Below, piece by piece: positions 8,064-15,810 of a stretch of DNA of 39,399 bases (within the stretch, counting starts at the first letter, position 1; each line of letters starts with the position of its first letter). The position numbers and the translations under genes were made by a program. Origin of the DNA: SAR324 cluster bacterium (GTDB lineage: Bacteria > SAR324 > NAC60-12). The notes below the pieces were generated by a model, which saw nothing but the letters and a program-made list of their open reading frames with translations, had not been told where the DNA came from and did not search any database. The stretch spans positions 1 through 39,399 of the forward strand of contig JACNJW010000047.1 in the NCBI GenBank assembly GCA_014382365.1, written 5' to 3'.

Positions 8064-8204
8064 TTATTTTGCAACAACCATGACTACTAAAACATCAGCA
8101 GTCAATGTTCCAGCCTGAACTGCCACAGAACTGACCGGCTTTTTCGATTTGGCTGCTGCGGAAAATGCTGAAGCTATTTTTTCAGCATTTTGTCCGAATA
8201 CCAC
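8064..8204 (-). CDS. Possible 46-residue small ORF overlapping the 3' end of the FDH cytochrome b gene
   Basis: A GTG-started frame overlaps the last codons of the cytochrome b gene and runs to a TAA just before the terminator. It encodes an alanine- and valine-rich peptide with KSKKPVSSVAVQAG in the middle and VLVVMVVAK at the end. It fills the whole space up to the terminator, which is why it is listed, but it has no clear ribosome site and resembles nothing I recognise. It may be chance. Confidence 0.2.
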   Translation of the reverse strand: MVFGQNAEKIASAFSAAAKSKKPVSSVAVQAGTLTADVLVVMVVAK

Positions 8205-9193
8205 AAATCATGATGCTGTTTTGCCCAGACTGCATCGACTTCACCGCTAACCATACCATCGAAAGCGCCTTCTATTCCAACACTTCCCATATAAGAATGC
8301 CCAATTGAAACAGCAATCAATATTAAACCGCTAACAGAATGGAGAATATGCATGGTGATCATTGTGCCACGCAGTTGTTCGAGGTTCGGCATAACCAGCA
8401 CAAATCCTGAGACGACTAAAACTGTGCCACCTATTGTTAGCAGCCAGAACCACATTTTTTCACCCGCATTATTCTTGCCGGATGAAGGATGCTTTCCACC
8501 AAACATGCCGCCAGCCTGAGACAACCATTCTGCATCTTCCGAACGAAATACATTGTCCTTCAGCCATGGTAAAATCATCATCAATAAAGCCACAGAAAAC
8601 GGTATCCCAAGCAGATTATGAACATCTTTACAAAGCATTGCCAGTCCGGCAAAACCTTCTCTGCCAAAGAGTGGAATCAAAACTGCTCGTCCATAGAGCA
8701 GTATCAGACCACTGATTGACATCACAAAGAATGTTACTGCAACAATCCAGTGAATACAGATATCATAGAGATTCCAGCGTTTGATTTTAATACCGGAAAG
8801 TTTGCCTTCAATTTTCATTGGTCCGGCAAACATAAAATATGCACCGATTGCCACAATCACAAATGCTAGCAACCAGGCACCATAAGGCAGGATTGTATCA
8901 TTACGCAGAACACGCCAGTTTTCACCGGCATCATCAACCAATATTCCTGCTTCCAGACCACGGTCTGTTGTGTAACCACTTGCTGCATTCCGCACCTCTC
9001 CCCAATAGTTGGAGCGCGGATTTTCGGTGAACTCACCCTTGGCCTGCACTGTTTCCGTGGTCATAAAATAACCCGGAATTGGTGCCAAAACTACCATCAG
9101 CCACATGGCAACAAAGGTCCACATTATTCTGCGGTTTCTTTTCCTTCTGCGATTCACTTCTGAAACTGCAGTTTTTGTATCGGAATTCAACAT
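8174..9193 (-). CDS. fdhC: Formate dehydrogenase gamma subunit, membrane cytochrome b556
   Basis: This membrane subunit passes electrons from the FDH iron-sulfur subunit to quinone. I chose the ATG at 9193 (MLNSDTKT) because AAAGGAG stands just upstream and the start follows the beta-subunit stop by 10 bp; any longer reading would overlap that gene in another frame. The 339-residue product has one N-terminal membrane segment after a basic RRRKRNRR stretch, a periplasmic part with WRVLRND, and the four-helix cytochrome b core. Candidate haem-b histidines are H148 (ICIHW), H192 (DVHNLLG), H282/H285 (MHILHS) and H299 (IGHSYMGS), matching the FdnI/FdoI type. It ends the structural operon, just before a strong terminator. 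Confidence 0.92.
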   Translation of the reverse strand: MLNSDTKTAVSEVNRRRKRNRRIMWTFVAMWLMVVLAPIPGYFMTTETVQAKGEFTENPRSNYWGEVRNAASGYTTDRGLEAGILVDDAGENWRVLRNDTILPYGAWLLAFVIVAIGAYFMFAGPMKIEGKLSGIKIKRWNLYDICIHWIVAVTFFVMSISGLILLYGRAVLIPLFGREGFAGLAMLCKDVHNLLGIPFSVALLMMILPWLKDNVFRSEDAEWLSQAGGMFGGKHPSSGKNNAGEKMWFWLLTIGGTVLVVSGFVLVMPNLEQLRGTMITMHILHSVSGLILIAVSIGHSYMGSVGIEGAFDGMVSGEVDAVWAKQHHDLWYSDKMLKK

Positions 9194-9203
9194 AGCATCT
9201 CCT

Positions 9204-9791
9204 TTATTCCCCGTAAGCGCTGGACCAGCCCCAAGTTTGAGGTCGTCCTCCGCGTTGAAGTATCCGTGCAGTGTAGGTTTGCGAAATCTGATCACTGTCA
9301 CCGGCCAGCAGAGCTTTGGTTGCACACATTTCGGCACAGAGAGGCAACTTGCCTTCAGCCAAACGGTTGGAACCATACTTCTGTTGTTCTTCCGCAGAGC
9401 CATCTGCTGTTTCAGGACCACCTGCACAGTAAGTACATTTGTCCATCTTTCCGCGTACACCAAATGCTTCATTTTGTGGAAACTGAGGTGCTCCAAACGG
9501 ACAGGCATAGAAACAGTAGCCGCAACCTATACACATATCCTTGTTGTGTAAAACAACTCCATCCGGAGTGGTACTGAAACAGTCCACCGGACAAACTGCC
9601 TGACAAGGTGCGTCTGTACAGTGCATACAGGCGACCGAGATAGACTTCTCTCCCGGTTCTCCGTCTTTAAGAGTTACGACCCTGCGGCGGTTAATACCCC
9701 AGGGGACGTCATTTTCATTTTTACAAGCTGTGATGCAACCATTGCATTCAATGCAACGTTCGGCGTCACAGAGAAATTTCATTCGAGCCAT
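9204..9791 (-). CDS. fdhB: Formate dehydrogenase beta subunit, 4Fe-4S electron transfer protein
   Basis: This is a 195-residue ferredoxin-like subunit with four cysteine groups. The first is C13-x2-C16-x2-C19-x3-C23. The second is CMHCTDAPCQAVCPVDC, and the third CIGCGYCFYACPFGAP. The last group is split, CTYCAGG with CAEMCATKAL. This is the four-cluster arrangement of FDH and DMSO reductase family beta subunits, which wire the catalytic subunit to the membrane cytochrome. It lacks the C-terminal membrane anchor found in E. coli FdnH, so attachment relies on the gamma subunit. A good AAAGGAG site precedes the ATG. It lies between the alpha and gamma genes in one operon. Confidence 0.95.
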   Translation of the reverse strand: MARMKFLCDAERCIECNGCITACKNENDVPWGINRRRVVTLKDGEPGEKSISVACMHCTDAPCQAVCPVDCFSTTPDGVVLHNKDMCIGCGYCFYACPFGAPQFPQNEAFGVRGKMDKCTYCAGGPETADGSAEEQQKYGSNRLAEGKLPLCAEMCATKALLAGDSDQISQTYTARILQRGGRPQTWGWSSAYGE

Positions 9792-9812
9792 TGGTTCTCC
9801 TTTTTATCTCAG

Positions 9813-12704
9813 TTAGGCCAGTTCAATTTTACACAGCGAGCACTTAGTCTCCTGCATTTGAGTGACAGAATCATATCCATAAGTCATTGCCGTATTTGCT
9901 GCTTCTCCCAACACATATGGATCACTTCCTTTTGGATACTTGCTACGCAAATCTTTGCCTTCAAAATGTCCACCAAAATGGAAAGGCATAAAGACAACTC
10001 CAGGAGCAACCCGTTGAGACACCATCGCTTTGACTTTAACGCGTGCTCCCTCTGCACCTTCCAGCCAGATATCCCGACCGTCCTGTATGCCATTATCATT
10101 TGCGTCTTTGGGATTAATCTCTGCAAACATATCCTGCTGTAATTCTGCCAGCCATGGATTAGAGCGAGTTTCATCACCACCACCTTCATATTCCACCAGA
10201 CGTCCGCTGGTTAATATCAGCGGATACCTGCTGGTGAAATCTTCCGCCTGAATACTCTCGTAACGAGTTGGCAAGCGATAATGACTTTTTCTATCTGCAT
10301 ATGTTGGATACTTGGCGACCAAATCACGTCGACTGGTATAGAGCGGTTCCCGATGAATCGGTACCGGGTCAGGAAATGTCCAGACCATTACGCGAGCCTT
10401 GGCGTTTCCAAATGGAGCGCAGCCATGCTTGATTGCCACACGCTGGATTCCGCCTGAAAGATCTGTTTTCCAGTTGGTCTTACTGCCGGCTACCCTTCCA
10501 ATTGCAGCACGTTCGGCAGTAGTCAGATCTGAATCCCAACCCAGCTTTTCCAGCAGTGCCATATTAAATTCCGGGTGCCCGTCCCTCAGTTCGTTACCAA
10601 CCGGATAAGAACCTTCGGCCAGTAAAGTTTCTCCTTCCCTTTCCACTCCAAAACGTGCACGGAAATTGAGTCCACCTTCCGCAACCGCTTTGCTGGGATC
10701 ATAAAGATTCGGTGTTCCCGGATGCTTCATGTCGGCAGTGCCCCAACAAGGCCACGGCAGTCCGTAATATTCTCCGTCTGCAGGACCTCCTTCAGCCTTC
10801 AAGGTCGTAGTGTTGAAAGTATGCCAGTTTTTCTGTTGAGTTTTCATCCGCTCCGGACTCTGGCCGGTATAGCCAATTGTCCACATACCGCTATTAAATT
10901 CACGGGTTATATCCTCAATATACGGTTCGTCGTTGACAATCTTAATATTTTTTGTCAACTGCTCGTGCATTCCCAGCTTCTTAGCCAGTTTATACATGAT
11001 AGTATGATCCGGAAGTGATTCAAAAAGTGGTGCAATTACCCGATCTCTCCACTGAAGTGAGCGGTTAGATGCTGTTACTGAACCATATGTTTCAAATTGA
11101 GTTGAAGCAGGAAGCAGATATACTCCGTCTTTACGATCGTGCATCACAGCCGAAACCGTTGGATATGGATCTATAATCACCATCAGATCCAGTTTCTCCA
11201 TTGCGGCTTTCATTTCCTTACCGCGGGTTTGACTATTTGGTGCATGTCCCCATAAGACCATAGCCCGGATATTATCCTGCTGAGTAATATTATTCTTATC
11301 TTCCAAAACACCATCAATCCAACGTGAAACCGGAATTCCTTTTGTGTGCATTGGAGATTTATTACCTTCATAGGCTTTCTGGTCAAAACGGGATTTGACC
11401 CAGTTAAAATCCAGATCCCAGACCCGTGACCAGTGTTTCCAAGCCCCACCGGACAAACCATAATAACCAGGTAGACTGTGCGAAAGAATACAGAAGTCAG
11501 TTGCCCCCTGAACATTATCATGTCCGCGGAAAATATTTGCTCCTCCACCGGATTTACCCATGTTGCCTAATGCCAATTGAAATGCGCAGTAAGCACGTGT
11601 GTTGTTGTTTCCGATTGTGTGCTGAGTACCACCCATACACCAAATAAATGTACCCGGTTTATTTTCAGCCATGATCTGAGCAGCTTTTTTGACTGTTGCT
11701 TCATCTGCACCTGTTACCCGTTCCACCTCATCCGGAGTCCACTTGGCAACTTCGGCTTGCACATCATCCATACCGTAAACACGTTGATTGATGAATTCCT
11801 GATCCTCCCAGCCGTTTTTGAAAATATGCCACATCATACCCCAGATAATTGGAACGTCTGTTCCAGGTCTGATTCGTACATAATGATCAGCATGTGCTGC
11901 TGTTCTGGTAAAACGTGGATCAATCACCAGCAATTTAGCACCCTGCTCTTTGGCCTTGAACAAGTGAAGTAGAGAAACTGGATGTGCTTCGGCAGGATTT
12001 CCGCCGATTACCAACATCGCCTTACTATTGTGAATATCATTGTAGGAGTTGGTCATTGCACCGTAGCCCCAGGTATTTGCTACACCTGCAACAGTAGTGG
12101 AGTGGCAAATTCTGGCCTGGTGATCCACATTGTTAGTACCCCACATGGCCGCAAATTTTCTGAAGAGATAAGATTGTTCGTTATTAAATTTTGCAGAACC
12201 AAGCCAGTAGACTGAATCCGGACCGGATTTTTTTCGAATTTGCAGCATTTGCTCACCAACTTCTTCAATAGCCTGATCCCAGGAAACTCGTTTCCACTGA
12301 CCACCTACCAACTTCATTGGATATTTCAAGCGCCGTTCACCGTGACCGTGTTCTCTTACTGAAGCACCTTTAGCACAGTGTGCACCTAGATTGAACGGAT
12401 GGTCAAAGGCTGGTTCCTGTCCTGTCCAGACGCCGTTTTGGACTTCTGCATAAACTCCACAGCCAACTGAGCAGTGAGTGCAAACTGACCGTACCGTCTC
12501 AGTTTCACCACCAGTAGTTCCTCCGGAAGCTGCTTCTGCTTTTTTCATCATTCCCGGAGCCAGCATTGAAGTCACTGCTGTCCCTCCTGCCGCCAGACCA
12601 GAGTTACGCAAAAAAGTTCTCCTGTCGATTGAAGCGCCTTTAAAGCTTCCGGAGCGTTCCTGCGTAAGTTCTTGTTCTTTAGCGTTTTTTCTTATTAATT
12701 TCAT
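9813..12704 (-). CDS. fdhA: Formate dehydrogenase alpha (catalytic) subunit, W/Mo-bis-MGD, Tat-exported
   Basis: This catalytic subunit oxidises formate to CO2. A Tat signal is present, with the twin arginines at 28-29 in DRRTFLR followed by a hydrophobic stretch and AEA. A 4Fe-4S site follows (C75, C78, C82, C110). The metal ligand is cysteine, C200, in HQARICHS, encoded by TGC with catalytic H201 next, so this is a Cys rather than selenocysteine enzyme. Later blocks include IGGNPAEAHPVSLLH, WCMGGTQHTIGNNN, and the molydopterin-dinucleotide C-terminal domain from about 840. A strong AAGGAG site precedes the ATG. The product is 963 residues, near the usual length, with periplasmic location expected. 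Tungsten use is inferred from tupABC nearby. Confidence 0.95.
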   Translation of the reverse strand: MKLIRKNAKEQELTQERSGSFKGASIDRRTFLRNSGLAAGGTAVTSMLAPGMMKKAEAASGGTTGGETETVRSVCTHCSVGCGVYAEVQNGVWTGQEPAFDHPFNLGAHCAKGASVREHGHGERRLKYPMKLVGGQWKRVSWDQAIEEVGEQMLQIRKKSGPDSVYWLGSAKFNNEQSYLFRKFAAMWGTNNVDHQARICHSTTVAGVANTWGYGAMTNSYNDIHNSKAMLVIGGNPAEAHPVSLLHLFKAKEQGAKLLVIDPRFTRTAAHADHYVRIRPGTDVPIIWGMMWHIFKNGWEDQEFINQRVYGMDDVQAEVAKWTPDEVERVTGADEATVKKAAQIMAENKPGTFIWCMGGTQHTIGNNNTRAYCAFQLALGNMGKSGGGANIFRGHDNVQGATDFCILSHSLPGYYGLSGGAWKHWSRVWDLDFNWVKSRFDQKAYEGNKSPMHTKGIPVSRWIDGVLEDKNNITQQDNIRAMVLWGHAPNSQTRGKEMKAAMEKLDLMVIIDPYPTVSAVMHDRKDGVYLLPASTQFETYGSVTASNRSLQWRDRVIAPLFESLPDHTIMYKLAKKLGMHEQLTKNIKIVNDEPYIEDITREFNSGMWTIGYTGQSPERMKTQQKNWHTFNTTTLKAEGGPADGEYYGLPWPCWGTADMKHPGTPNLYDPSKAVAEGGLNFRARFGVEREGETLLAEGSYPVGNELRDGHPEFNMALLEKLGWDSDLTTAERAAIGRVAGSKTNWKTDLSGGIQRVAIKHGCAPFGNAKARVMVWTFPDPVPIHREPLYTSRRDLVAKYPTYADRKSHYRLPTRYESIQAEDFTSRYPLILTSGRLVEYEGGGDETRSNPWLAELQQDMFAEINPKDANDNGIQDGRDIWLEGAEGARVKVKAMVSQRVAPGVVFMPFHFGGHFEGKDLRSKYPKGSDPYVLGEAANTAMTYGYDSVTQMQETKCSLCKIELA

Positions 12705-12794
12705 CGTTGTATCTCCTTATAATTGCCGATTTTAGTTGCTGACCTTATTTCCTGAAGTTCTCTATGAACAAGCACCGTTTTTTTGCCACCAAAA

Positions 12795-12998
12795 CTAAAA
12801 TGAAGCTGTTTTGTAATAAGCTGTTATATGCTCACTAAGATGGTATCCTTTGCTAGAATCTTCTTTCTGCTCAGGTGAAGCAAGTGCATCCTCCGGAGAA
12901 ATCAGTTTCGATGCTGTCATTGCTACAGCAGCCCCGGATCCTGCAGCCACAACTCCCCGCAAAAAGCTACGACGTCCAGTCGTTAATTTTTTCTTCAT
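12795..12998 (-). CDS. Small Tat-signal protein of formate dehydrogenase regions (TIGR02811 type)
   Basis: The 67-residue product starts MKKKLTTGRRSFLRG: a twin-arginine motif (GRRSFLRG), a hydrophobic alanine-rich stretch, and a short tail ending GYHLSEHITAYYKTASF. Small proteins with exactly this layout (Tat motif, then GY.L..H...YY.TA) are a known family found beside FDH operons and called formate dehydrogenase region Tat target. I chose the ATG at 12998 because a GAGG site precedes it and the Tat motif then lies at the N-terminus; upstream codons are out of character. Role is unknown; a chaperone-like or assembly part in export of FdhA is a guess. Confidence 0.85.
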   Translation of the reverse strand: MKKKLTTGRRSFLRGVVAAGSGAAVAMTASKLISPEDALASPEQKEDSSKGYHLSEHITAYYKTASF

Positions 12999-13190
12999 TT
13001 TCTTCCTCACAAATAATGGTGATAATTTTAATTTATGTTCTGCTTTAGAAACAGCAATAGAAATGCCAAGTGTTTTGGGAAAATAGTCTAAAATAGGGAG
13101 TGATTTGACTAACAAACTGAGATGCCATCAAAAATGTGATGACTATAATGTCCCATTCAGGACAAAATGTCTCAAATCTACCTGTTAAGT

Positions 13191-14360
13191 TCAGGCTGAG
13201 TTTTTCTGTCGATTTGAGACAAAAACCAGTAGCAGGAGAATAGCAAGGAAAAATCCACTTAGAGTAAGCAACTGGGGCCATGATTCCCAAAGGTTCTGTT
13301 GCTTCAGCAAAACATTTCTCATTGCAATATTTGCATGAGTCAGTGGTAGTGCCTGGGAAATCCACTGAAAAAATACTGGAAAACTATCAATGCTCCAAAT
13401 CATATCACTTAGAAATATTTGGGGCAAGATAACCAGTGGAATGAATTGTACCGCCTGAAACTCATTTGCCGCAAGAAATGAGGCCAGCAAGCCCAATACC
13501 AGTGAAATCAGGAGCATCAATAACGTCAAAAATGCTATTGCACCGATCTGAGTGAGAGTAATCTCGAAACCAATCAGTGAGAGAATAAATGTCAATATGA
13601 TAGCGGCCTGACAACCGGAAAAAATTATAAAACCGCCTATGTAGCCTAAAATGATTTGAGTAAATGAAACCGGTGCAATTAACAACCGTTCGAGTGTCCC
13701 CCGGATCCGCTCCCGTTGGAAAGTGATCGTGGTGATCAGAAAAGTAAAGAAAAATACAAAAAATGGAGGAAACACTGGCAGGAAAAAATCAATTAATCGA
13801 TAATCAGCTGAACCATAAAGATAGTGTTCTTCCAAATCCAAAGGTTTGATATTTACTGAGTTTGCACAAAAAGCCGAACAGGAGCTATCAATTACCACAG
13901 GAAGTGAAGCTGCTAAATCATCCATGGCAGAAGAAACTGACTCAAGAACCGCCGCAGTCAAGGTTGGCCTGGAACCTTCCAGATAAAAATCTATCCTCCC
14001 CCTCTTTCCGTCAAAACGCTCTTCCAGCAACTGCTCTCCCAGAAACAGAACCCCTTCAACATTTCCGGTACGCAATTCTGCCCAGATCAATTTTTCCAAT
14101 AATTCTGGATTTACCTCTTCATCCGGAATATCGAGTGAAACCAGCTCTATATCTTCTTCTTCCAGAGTCAGCATCAAGTCTGCTTCAAAGAGACGCATCA
14201 CACCTCTGGAAACCACTCCCAGCCTTGCCGTTTCATCTTCCTGCAGCGCATAGTAAATAAGTGACATCACAACCAAGGGCACAAGAAAAAAGAAAGCCAA
14301 AGTTCGACGATCCCGCATTATTTCACGAATTATCCGCCAGGAAATCCAACGTGCGATCAT
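13191..14360 (-). CDS. ABC-2 type transporter permease
   Basis: The 389-residue membrane protein has the ABC-2 layout. One N-terminal membrane helix (TLAFFFLVPLVVMSLIYYAL) is followed by a large extracytoplasmic domain (about 40-190), then five or so helices with the FQRERIRGTLERLLIAP coupling motif between them. It resembles YhhJ/YbhS-like exporters. It overlaps the ATPase gene by 4 bp. Substrate is unknown. What is unusual is its place, between the FDH chaperone gene and the FDH structural genes on the same strand. It may export or assemble something needed by the enzyme, or may be a passenger. Confidence 0.85.
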   Translation of the reverse strand: MIARWISWRIIREIMRDRRTLAFFFLVPLVVMSLIYYALQEDETARLGVVSRGVMRLFEADLMLTLEEEDIELVSLDIPDEEVNPELLEKLIWAELRTGNVEGVLFLGEQLLEERFDGKRGRIDFYLEGSRPTLTAAVLESVSSAMDDLAASLPVVIDSSCSAFCANSVNIKPLDLEEHYLYGSADYRLIDFFLPVFPPFFVFFFTFLITTITFQRERIRGTLERLLIAPVSFTQIILGYIGGFIIFSGCQAAIILTFILSLIGFEITLTQIGAIAFLTLLMLLISLVLGLLASFLAANEFQAVQFIPLVILPQIFLSDMIWSIDSFPVFFQWISQALPLTHANIAMRNVLLKQQNLWESWPQLLTLSGFFLAILLLLVFVSNRQKNSA

Positions 14361-15085
14361 TTCATTTCTCCAAAATTTGCCTGCGTAGCCTGAACAAAGG
14401 CTTCCTCCAAATTTGCAGAATCATAACGCTGCATCAGCTTTTCCGGAGTATCATGCTCCAATAGTTTGCCCTGCCGCAAAAAGGCAACCTTGTTGCAGCG
14501 GCTAGCTTCGCTGATATGGTGAGTAGTAATCAGAATTGAGGTACCTCCATGTGCCAGTTCTTCAAACCATTCCCAAAAACGCAGACGCAGTGAAGGATCA
14601 ACGCCAGCGGTAGGTTCATCTAAAATAACCAAAGATGGTTGATGAATAAGAGTTGTTGCCAGCATTAAACGCCGTAGCATTCCACCTGAAAGGTCTGCTG
14701 CTAAATTGTCCAGACAGGAACTGAGTTCTACCATTTCCAGAATATCCAGCAAACGAGTTTCAAGTTCTGTTTCCGGAATGCCATACAAACGGCCATAAAA
14801 CAAAACATTCTCTCTGACAGACAAGCCAGGATAAACAGCCAATTGTTGAGGCATATAGCCCAACAAATGCTTTACCTCAAAATCACCGGGAGAGTTATTG
14901 TTAAAGATTAAAATATTTCCTGAAGTCGGTTTCAGCAACCCCATGATCATGCGCAATAGAGTTGATTTGCCTGAACCATTTGGTCCCAGCAGTCCAAAAA
15001 CAAGACCCTGAGGAATGTTCAGGTCGAGCTTATCAACGGCAATTTGTGAACCAAATTGTTTTGTTACTTTTGTCAGAGTCAACAT
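14357..15085 (-). CDS. ABC-2 type transporter ATP-binding protein
   Basis: This 242-residue ATPase has Walker A GPNGSGKSTLL at about 33-43, signature LSGGMLRRL, Walker B LVILDEPTAGVDP and H-loop TTHHISE. The domain is of the CcmA/drug-export type that partners ABC-2 permeases. It overlaps the permease gene by 4 bp, so the two surely form one exporter. An AAGGAGG site precedes the ATG. The substrate is not known. Same-strand position inside the FDH operon is the only clue to its job. Confidence 0.9.
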   Translation of the reverse strand: MLTLTKVTKQFGSQIAVDKLDLNIPQGLVFGLLGPNGSGKSTLLRMIMGLLKPTSGNILIFNNNSPGDFEVKHLLGYMPQQLAVYPGLSVRENVLFYGRLYGIPETELETRLLDILEMVELSSCLDNLAADLSGGMLRRLMLATTLIHQPSLVILDEPTAGVDPSLRLRFWEWFEELAHGGTSILITTHHISEASRCNKVAFLRQGKLLEHDTPEKLMQRYDSANLEEAFVQATQANFGEMK

Positions 15086-15130
15086 AAGGAGGTATGCAAT
15101 GTGTGATTGGATGGCAAATTAAAATTTGCA

Positions 15131-15739
15131 TCAGCTAAGCATTGCCAGGTATTGTTTTTCAAAGCGATTAAACTCCGCACCCAATGTACCAACTGAACGA
15201 TAAAAACAGGCATTTTCAGCTTCCTCCAGGTCATTGTAAAAACGTTCTATCCAGGGTTCCATGTGGTTGCGAAAAAATTTAACAGATTCATCTTCAGCTG
15301 AACCTTCAGACAGAATTAACATCGACATAACTTCACAAAGTGCTGCAACATGATCTTCCGGTTCATGCACTCCTTCCTGTCTTTCAAATCCAAGACGTTG
15401 CAAATCCAGACGAAGAACTCCAAGAGGTTTCTCCATCAGATACCCAGTTTGATACCAGGAACCAAAAGGCACAAGCTCTCCACGACCAAGGCCAATGAAG
15501 AGTGCATGATATTCTTCTTCCAAAGATTCATTGTCGACATTTTTAGCTGCAAGTTTGAGCAAACCAAGTGCCTGAGCAAGTTTTGTCTGCTGTTTCTTTT
15601 TTACAGAATTATTTTCGACAGAAACAGATTCAATTGCAGCCAATTGTTCAAATAATGTATCGTCAGGAACGCTGCGCAGCAGTCTTCCCAAAAAAGCGTA
15701 CATTCCACCACGCAACTGATTTTCCTCGCTAATTTTCAA
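15131..15739 (-). CDS. TorD/DmsD-family chaperone for the formate dehydrogenase
   Basis: This all-helical redox-enzyme maturation protein of 202 residues shows the family block ending in EPEDHVAALCEVMSML, and EYHALFIGLGRGELVPFGSWY before it. Such chaperones bind the Tat signal peptide or core of a particular molybdoenzyme until its cofactor is in place; from context the client is FdhA. The likely start is TTG at 15739, since GGAG lies 5 nt upstream and the family normally begins only about ten residues before the first helix (RGGMYAFLGRLL). Confidence 0.88.
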   Translation of the reverse strand: MKISEENQLRGGMYAFLGRLLRSVPDDTLFEQLAAIESVSVENNSVKKKQQTKLAQALGLLKLAAKNVDNESLEEEYHALFIGLGRGELVPFGSWYQTGYLMEKPLGVLRLDLQRLGFERQEGVHEPEDHVAALCEVMSMLILSEGSAEDESVKFFRNHMEPWIERFYNDLEEAENACFYRSVGTLGAEFNRFEKQYLAMLS

Positions 15740-15810
15740 AAGATCTCCATATTATACAGTTCAAATAAAACTGCCTCTGAATTAAGGTAAAAGGCAAAGT
15801 AAGATTAAAT

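Noticed and set aside
9194..9508. In-frame N-terminal extension of the FDH cytochrome b subunit to 444 residues
   Set aside because: The extra ~105 residues overlap the iron-sulfur subunit gene in another frame and have no family features. ATG at 9193 has a strong ribosome site.
9105..10142. Plus-strand open frames opposite the FDH subunit genes
   Set aside because: They lie opposite highly conserved cysteine-rich genes and show no plausible start sites or motifs.
12999..13115. Longer start for the small Tat-signal protein
   Set aside because: It would bury the twin-arginine motif 40 residues deeper, and the family starts a few residues before it.
13149..13164. Short inverted repeat TGTCC...GGACA upstream of the small Tat gene
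   Set aside because: A 5-bp stem without a T tract or good promoter boxes around it is weak; no regulatory call is supported.
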